Shown one piece after another: positions 58,900-64,000 of a stretch of 64,000 bases of DNA; within the stretch, counting starts at the first letter, position 1; every line of letters starts with the position of its first letter. The notes beneath the pieces were generated by a model. That model made no database searches, had not been told where the DNA came from, and worked only from the letters and a program-made list of their open reading frames with translations. Source of the DNA: Desmodus rotundus (lineage: Eukaryota; Chordata; Mammalia; Chiroptera; Phyllostomidae); contig NW_026527522.1 of the NCBI RefSeq assembly GCF_022682495.2, positions 310,001 through 374,000 of the forward strand. The letters are read 5' to 3'. A program made the translations under genes and the position numbers.

Positions 58900-60349
58900 G
58901 AGGTCACAGCAGTTTCACAGGGTCCCTGCGCACCTGTCCATGGAAACAGAAGCCCTCCCTGCCACTCAGAGGACCGCGCTATTTCCCCTAGGCCACACTG
59001 CCCAGCAGCACTCTCAGCCCCGCACAGACAGTGTGCTAAGGACAGACTTGGATACCGGGGGCCTGGGCGGGGGATTTTCCATGGAACTCTCTAAGGGCCC
59101 GGTGCCCTGTGTCGCCCCGGAGTGCCCATGCCCTTCCTTGACCCCGCAGGACCCTTGCATCCAGCAATAAGCAGCCGTCTGCCTCCACGGGTCTCAAACA
59201 CCTGGGCCCGGTGTGCGGGCACCTGGCGTACGTGGAGGCAAACCCCTGACCCCTCTGGCCCGAACCCACCACTGCGAAGATCCCCCTTTTCTTCCATCCG
59301 TAAAGGGGCCCTCCCTGGGGAGTGGAGGAACATGGGGAGGCCCCCAGGAGATGGCTTTTCTCCGAGCCGCGGCTGGCTCCTTTCGGGCATATACGTGGGC
59401 TGCGCATGCGCACTCAGGCTCCCAAGCACACGCCTCCCTCGGCTCACCTGACCCACCCTTTAGAGGTCACAGCAGTTCCACAGGGTCCCTGGGCACCTGT
59501 CCGTGGACACAGGAGCCCTCCCTGCCACCTAAAGGACCACGCGATTTCCGCTGGGGAACACTCCCCAGAAGCACTCCCAGCCTCACACAGACACTGTGCG
59601 CAGGATAAACTTGTGGACCAGGGGCCTGGGCGGGGAATTTTCCAGGGAACTCTCTAAAGGCCAGGTGCCCTCTGTCGCCCTGGGAGTGCCCACGCCATCC
59701 CTTAACCCTGCAGGACACTATCATCCAGGAATAAGCAGCCCTCTGCCTCCACGGGGCTCAAACACCTGGGCCCGTTGTGCGAGCACCTGGCGTTCGTGCA
59801 GGCAAACCCGCAGACCCCTCTGGCCCGAACCCACCACTGCGAAGATCCCACTTTTCTTCCATCCGTAAAGGGGTCCTCCTTGAGGAGTGGAGGAACATGG
59901 GGAGGCCTCCAGGAGATGGCTTTTCTCCGAGCCGCGGCTGGCTCCTTTCGGGCCTATACGTGGGCCGCGCGTGCGCACTCAGGCTCCCCACAACAGGCCT
60001 CCCTTGGGTCACGGGACCCACCATTCAGGTGTCTCCTGACCCAGCCTGGAGGGGTCATGTGACCCACACCTGGGGGGTCTCGTGACGCACCCTTGAGGGG
60101 TCACGTGACCCACACCTGGGGGGTCTCATGACGCACCCCTGAGGTGTCACGTGACCCACCCCTGGGGGGTCTCGTGACGCACCCCTGAGGGGTCACGTGA
60201 CCCACCCCTGGGGGGTCTCGTGACCCACCCCTGAGGGGTCACGTGACCCACCCTTGAGGGGTTTCGTGACCCACCCTTGCGGGGTCTCGTGACCCACCCT
60301 TGGGAGGTCACCTGTCCCACCCTGGAGGGGTCAGGTGACCCGCCCTTGA
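58900..60349 (+). repeat. U39: class a unit with private changes
   Basis: B is 58900-59462, A is 59463-60025 and V is 60026-60349 (14 monomers). Private changes are GGGCATATACG near 59388, GGATAAACTT near 59604, CATCCAGGAAT near 59727 and CCATTCAGG near 60021. Confidence 0.95.
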
Positions 60350-61890
60350 GAGGTCACAGCAGTTTCACAGGGTCCCTGCGCACCTGTCCATGGAAACAGA
60401 AGCCCTCCCTGCCACTCAGAGGACCGCGCTATTTCCCCTAGGCCACACTGCCCAGCAGCACTCTCAGCCCCACACAGACAGTGTGCTAAGGACAGACTTG
60501 GATACCGGGGGCCTGGGCGGGGGATTTTCCATGGAACTCTCTAAGGGCCCGGTGCCCTGTGTCGCCCGGGAGTGCCCATGCCCTTCCTTGACCCCGCAGG
60601 ACACTTGCATCCAGCAATAAGCAGCCGTCTGCCTCCACGGGGCTCAAACACCTGGGCCCGGTGTGCGGGCACCTGGCGTACGTGGAGGCAAACCCCTGAC
60701 CCCTCTGGCCCGAACCCACCACTGCGAAGATCCCCCTTTTCTTCCATCCGTAAAGGGGCCCTCCCTGGGGAGTGGAGGAACATGGGGAGGCCCCCAGGAG
60801 ATGGCTTTTCTCCGAGCCGCGGCTGGCTCGTTTCGGGCCTATACGTGGGCCGCGCATGCGCACTCAGGCTCCCAAGCACACGCCTTCCTCGGCTCACCTG
60901 ACCCACCCTTTAGAGGTCACAGCAGTTCCACAGGGTCCCTGGGCACCTGTCCGTGGACACAGGAGCCCTCCCTGCCACCTAAAGGACCACGCGATTTCCG
61001 CTGGGGAACACTCCCCAGAAGCACTCCCAGCCTCGCACAGACACTGTGCGCAGGATAGACTTGTGGACCAGGGGCCTGGGCGGGGAATTTTCCAGGGAAC
61101 TCTCTAAAGGCCAGGTGCCCTCTGTCGCCCTGGGAGTGCCCACGCCATCCCTTAACCCTGCAGGACACTATCATCCAGCAATAAGCAGCCCTCTGCCTCC
61201 ACGGGGCTCAAACACCTGGGCCCGTTGTGCGAGCACCTGGCGTTCGTGCAGGCAAACCCGCAGACCCCTCTGGCCCGAACCCACCACTGCGAAGATCCCA
61301 CTTTTCTTCCATCCGTAAAGGGGTCCTCCTTGAGGAGTGGAGGAACATGGGGAGGCCCCCAGGAGATGGCTTTTCTCCGAGCCGCGGCTGGCTCCTTTCG
61401 GGCCTATACGTGGGCCGCGCGTGCGCACTCAGGCTCCCCACAACAGGCCTCCCTCGGGTCACGGGACCCACCCTTGAGGTGTCTCCTGACCCACCCTTGA
61501 GGGGTCACGTGACCCACACCTGGGGGGTCTCGTGACACACCCCTGAGGGGTCACGTGACCCACCCCTGAGGGGTCACGTGACACACCCTTGAGGGGTCAC
61601 ATGACCCACCCCTGGGGGGTCTCGTGACCCACCCCTGAGGGGTCACGTGACCCACACCTGCGGGGTCACGTGACCCACCCCGGGGGGTCTCGTGACGCAC
61701 CCCTGAGGGGTCACGTGACCCACTCCTGGGGGGTCTCGTGACGCACCCCTGAGGGGTCACGTGATCCACCCTTGAGGGGTTTCGTGACCCACCCTTTTGG
61801 GGTCACGTGACCCACCCTTGCGGGGTCTCGTGACCCACCCTTGGGAGGTCACCTGTCCCACCCTGGAGGGGTCAGGTGACCCGCCCTTGA
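60350..61890 (+). repeat. U40: class e unit, relative of U26
   Basis: B is 60350-60912, A is 60913-61475 and V is 61476-61890 (415 bp). It lies exactly 21,334 bp after U26, with the same length and marker set. B ends with CGCGCATGCGCA. Confidence 0.95.
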
Positions 61891-62452
61891 GAGGTCACAG
61901 CAGTTTCACAGGGTCCCTGCGCACCTGTCCATGGAAACAGAAGCCCTCCCTTCCACTCAGAGGACCGCGCTATTTCCCCTAGGCCACACTGCCCAGCAGC
62001 ACTCTCAGCCCCGCACAGACAGTGTGCTAAGGACAGACTTGGATACCGGGGGCCTGGGCGGGGGATTTTCCATGGAACTCTCTAAGGGCCCGGTGCCCTG
62101 TGTCGCCCGGGAGTGCCCATGCCCTTCCTTGACGCCGCAGGACACTTGCATCCAGCAATAAGCAGCCGTCTGCCTCCACGGGGCTCAAACACCTGGGCCC
62201 GGTGTGCGGGCACCTGGCGTACGTGCAGGCAAACCCGCAGACCCCTCTGGCCCGAACCCACCACTGCGAAGATCCCACTTTTCTTCCATCCGTAAAGGGG
62301 TACTCCTTGAGGAGTGGAGGAACATGGGGAGGCCCCCAGGAGATGGCTTTTCTCCGAGCCGCGGCTGGCTCCTTTCGGGCCTATACCTGGGCCGCGCGTG
62401 CGCACTCAGGCTCCCCACAACAGGCCTCCCTCGGGTCACGGGACCCACCCTT
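61891..62452 (+). repeat. B/A hybrid core module, mid switch
   Basis: The module is B through GCGTAC and A from GCAGGCAAACCCGCAG. The switch is confined to about 62222-62225. It is a third distinct breakpoint. Confidence 0.92.
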
Positions 62453-62960
62453 GAGGTGTCTCCTGACCCAGCCTGGAGGGGTCATGTGACCCACACCTGG
62501 GGGGTCTCGTGACGCACCCCTGAGGGGTCACGTGACCCACCCCTGGGGGGTCTCGTGACCCACCACTGAGGGGTCACGTGACCCACCCTTGAGGGGTCAC
62601 GTGACCCACACCTGGGGGTTCTCGTGACGCACCTCTGAGGTGTCACGTGACCCACCACTGGGGGGTCTCGTGACCCACCCCCGAGGGGTCACGTGACCCA
62701 CACCTGCGGGGTCACGTGACCCACACCTGCGGGGTCACGTGACCCACCCCTGGGGGTTCACGTGACGCACCCCTGAGGGGTCACGTGACCCACCCCTGAG
62801 GGGTCTCGTGACCCACCCCTGAGGGGTCACGTGACCCACCCTTGAGGGGTTTCGTGACCCACCCTTTTGGGGTCACGTGACCCACCCTTCCGGGGTCTCG
62901 TGACCCACCCTTGGGAGGTCACCTGTCCCACCCTGGAGGGGTCAGGTGACCCGCCCTTGA
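61891..62960 (+). repeat. U41: short unit with B/A hybrid, relative of U27
   Basis: The hybrid module is 61891-62452 and V is 62453-62960 (508 bp, 22 monomers). It starts 21,334 bp after U27 and shares CCCTTCCACTC, but one 564-bp module has been lost. CCTATACCTGGG near 62385 and GGTACTCC near 62300 are private. Confidence 0.95.
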
Positions 62961-64000
62961 GAGGTCACAGCAGTTTCACAGGGTCCCTGCGCACCTGTCC
63001 ATGGAAACAGAAGCCCTCCCTGCCACTCAGAGGACCGCGCTATTTCCCCTAGGCCACACTGCCCAGCAGCACTCTCAGCCCCACACAGACAGTGTGCTAA
63101 GGATAGACTTGGATACCGGGGGCCTGGGCGGGGGATTTTCCATGGAACTCTCTAAGGGCCCGGTGCCCTGTGTCGCCCGGGAGTGCCCATGCCCTTCCTT
63201 GACCCCGCAGGACACTTGCATCCAGCAATAAGCAGCCGTCTGCCTCCACGGGGCTCAAACACCTGGGCCCGGTGTGCGGGCACCTGGCGTACGTGGAGGC
63301 AAACCCCTGACCCCTCTGGCCCGAACCCACCACTGCGAAGATCCCCCTTTTCTTCCATCCGTAAAGGGGCCCTCCCTGGGGAGTGGAGGAACATGGGGAG
63401 GCCCCCAGGAGATGGCTTTTCTCCGAGCCGCGGCTGGCTCCTTTCGGGCCTATACGTGGGCTGCGCATGCGCACTCAGGCTCCCAAGCACACGCCTCCCT
63501 CGGCTCACCTGACCCACCCTTTAGAGGTCACAGCAGTTCCACAGGGTCCCTGGGCACCTGTCCGTGGACACAGGAGCCCTCCCTGCCACCTAAAGGACCA
63601 CGCGATTTCCGCTGGGGAACACTCCCCAGAAGCACTCCCAGCCTCACACAGACACTGTGCGCAGGATAGACTTGTGGACCAGGGGCCTGGGCGGGGAATT
63701 TTCCAGGGAACTCTCTAAAGGCCAGGTGCCCTCTGTCGCCCTGGGAGTGCCCACGCCATCCCTTAACCCTGCAGGACACTATCATCCAGCAATAAGCAGC
63801 CCTCTGCCTCCACGGGGCTCAAACACCTGGGCCCGTTGTGCGAGCACCTGGCGTTCGTGCAGGCAAACCCGCAGACCCCTCTGGCCCGAACCCACCACTG
63901 CGAAGATCCCACTTTTCTTCCATCCGTAAAGGGGTCCTCCTTGAGGAGTGGAGGAACATGGGGAGGCCCCCAGGAGATGGCTTTTCTCCGAGCCGCGGCT
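62961..64000 (+). repeat. U42: partial unit, relative of U28
   Basis: B is 62961-63523 and A runs from 63524 to the window end (477 of about 563 bp). B has the CCCCACACAGAC and AAGGATAGAC tags of U28 and U35. The array continues beyond 64000. Confidence 0.94.

Larger units (their letters stand above)
1..64000 (+). repeat. Macrosatellite array, B-A-minisatellite units (unnamed family)
   Basis: The whole window is head-to-tail copies of one compound repeat in a single orientation. Each standard unit is module B (563 bp), module A (563 bp, a diverged copy of B) and a minisatellite of 23-bp monomers. Forty-two B starts were located, most 1,449-1,634 bp apart. Copies of the same class differ by only a few bases. 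No unique DNA, interspersed element or gene interrupts the array. GC is roughly two thirds by eye and CpG is frequent. I do not recognise it as D4Z4, DXZ4, RS447, SST1 or alpha satellite, but no database could be searched. It could be pericentromeric, subtelomeric or interstitial heterochromatin. Confidence 0.97.

Noticed and set aside
1..64000. D4Z4 or another gene-bearing macrosatellite
   Set aside because: No homeobox or deubiquitinase frame is visible, and unit length (1.45 kb) and sequence do not match what I know of D4Z4 (3.3 kb) or RS447 (4.7 kb). A database check was not possible.
1..64000. Ribosomal DNA intergenic spacer
   Set aside because: GC-rich tandem repeats fit, but 64 kb without any rRNA sequence is too long for a usual spacer segment.
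1..64000. Assembly artefact (repeated copying of one contig)
   Set aside because: Units carry many private substitutions, distinct V lengths and interpretable recombination junctions, which simple duplication by an assembler would not create. Individual duplicates such as the 4,085-bp block still merit read support.

Overview
The whole 64 kb window is one uninterrupted GC-rich, CpG-rich tandem array: a macrosatellite. I see no unique sequence, no interspersed transposon, no RNA gene and no credible protein-coding gene, and neither edge of the array lies in the window. The host is a eukaryote and most plausibly a mammal, judging from kilobase-scale higher-order repeats made by unequal exchange, mammalian-type factor motifs and CpG-to-TpG/CpA variants. 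The species cannot be named from the sequence, and I do not recognise the repeat as a named family.

The basic unit is usually 1,450 bp and runs in one orientation throughout. It has three parts: module B (about 563 bp), module A (about 563 bp, roughly 88% like B by eye) and a minisatellite V built from a 23-bp monomer. B starts were located at 42 positions (1021, 2471, 4617 ... 62961). Unit length changes almost only through V, whose length is 2 + 23n bp, with n seen as 14, 15, 16, 17, 18, 20, 21, 22, 29, about 42 and about 44. The B-to-A junction keeps about one degenerate monomer, so the ancestral unit was probably a single 563-bp core plus minisatellite that later doubled.

A further order lies above the dimer. 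A-module marker bases and V lengths fall into classes a (n=14), b (n about 21) and c/d (n about 17-18), which recur as a-b-c trimers of about 4.6 kb. This is clearest at 14309-23492. Local rearrangements are visible. A 4,085-bp block is tandemly duplicated (about 23.5-27.6 kb and 27.6-31.7 kb). Five B/A hybrid modules delete a full module (26555, 30640, 36520, 56381, 61891), and one reciprocal A/B hybrid adds one (47242). A copy of the 39.0-42.2 kb segment recurs 21,334 bp downstream.

The most interesting content is regulatory-looking. Each canonical 23-bp monomer joins an AP-2-like palindrome (CCCCTGAGGGG) to a perfect E-box/CLEAR palindrome (GTCACGTGAC), giving hundreds of potential bHLH-Zip sites. 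Nearly every core also holds a sequence fitting the CTCF core CCASNAGRKGGC, most B modules end in a perfect NRF1 palindrome (TGCGCATGCGCA), and cores carry a kappaB-like site. The window may therefore be a very dense factor-binding or insulator array comparable in architecture, though not in recognised sequence, to DXZ4 and D4Z4. That function is inference. Units are labelled U0-U42 below.
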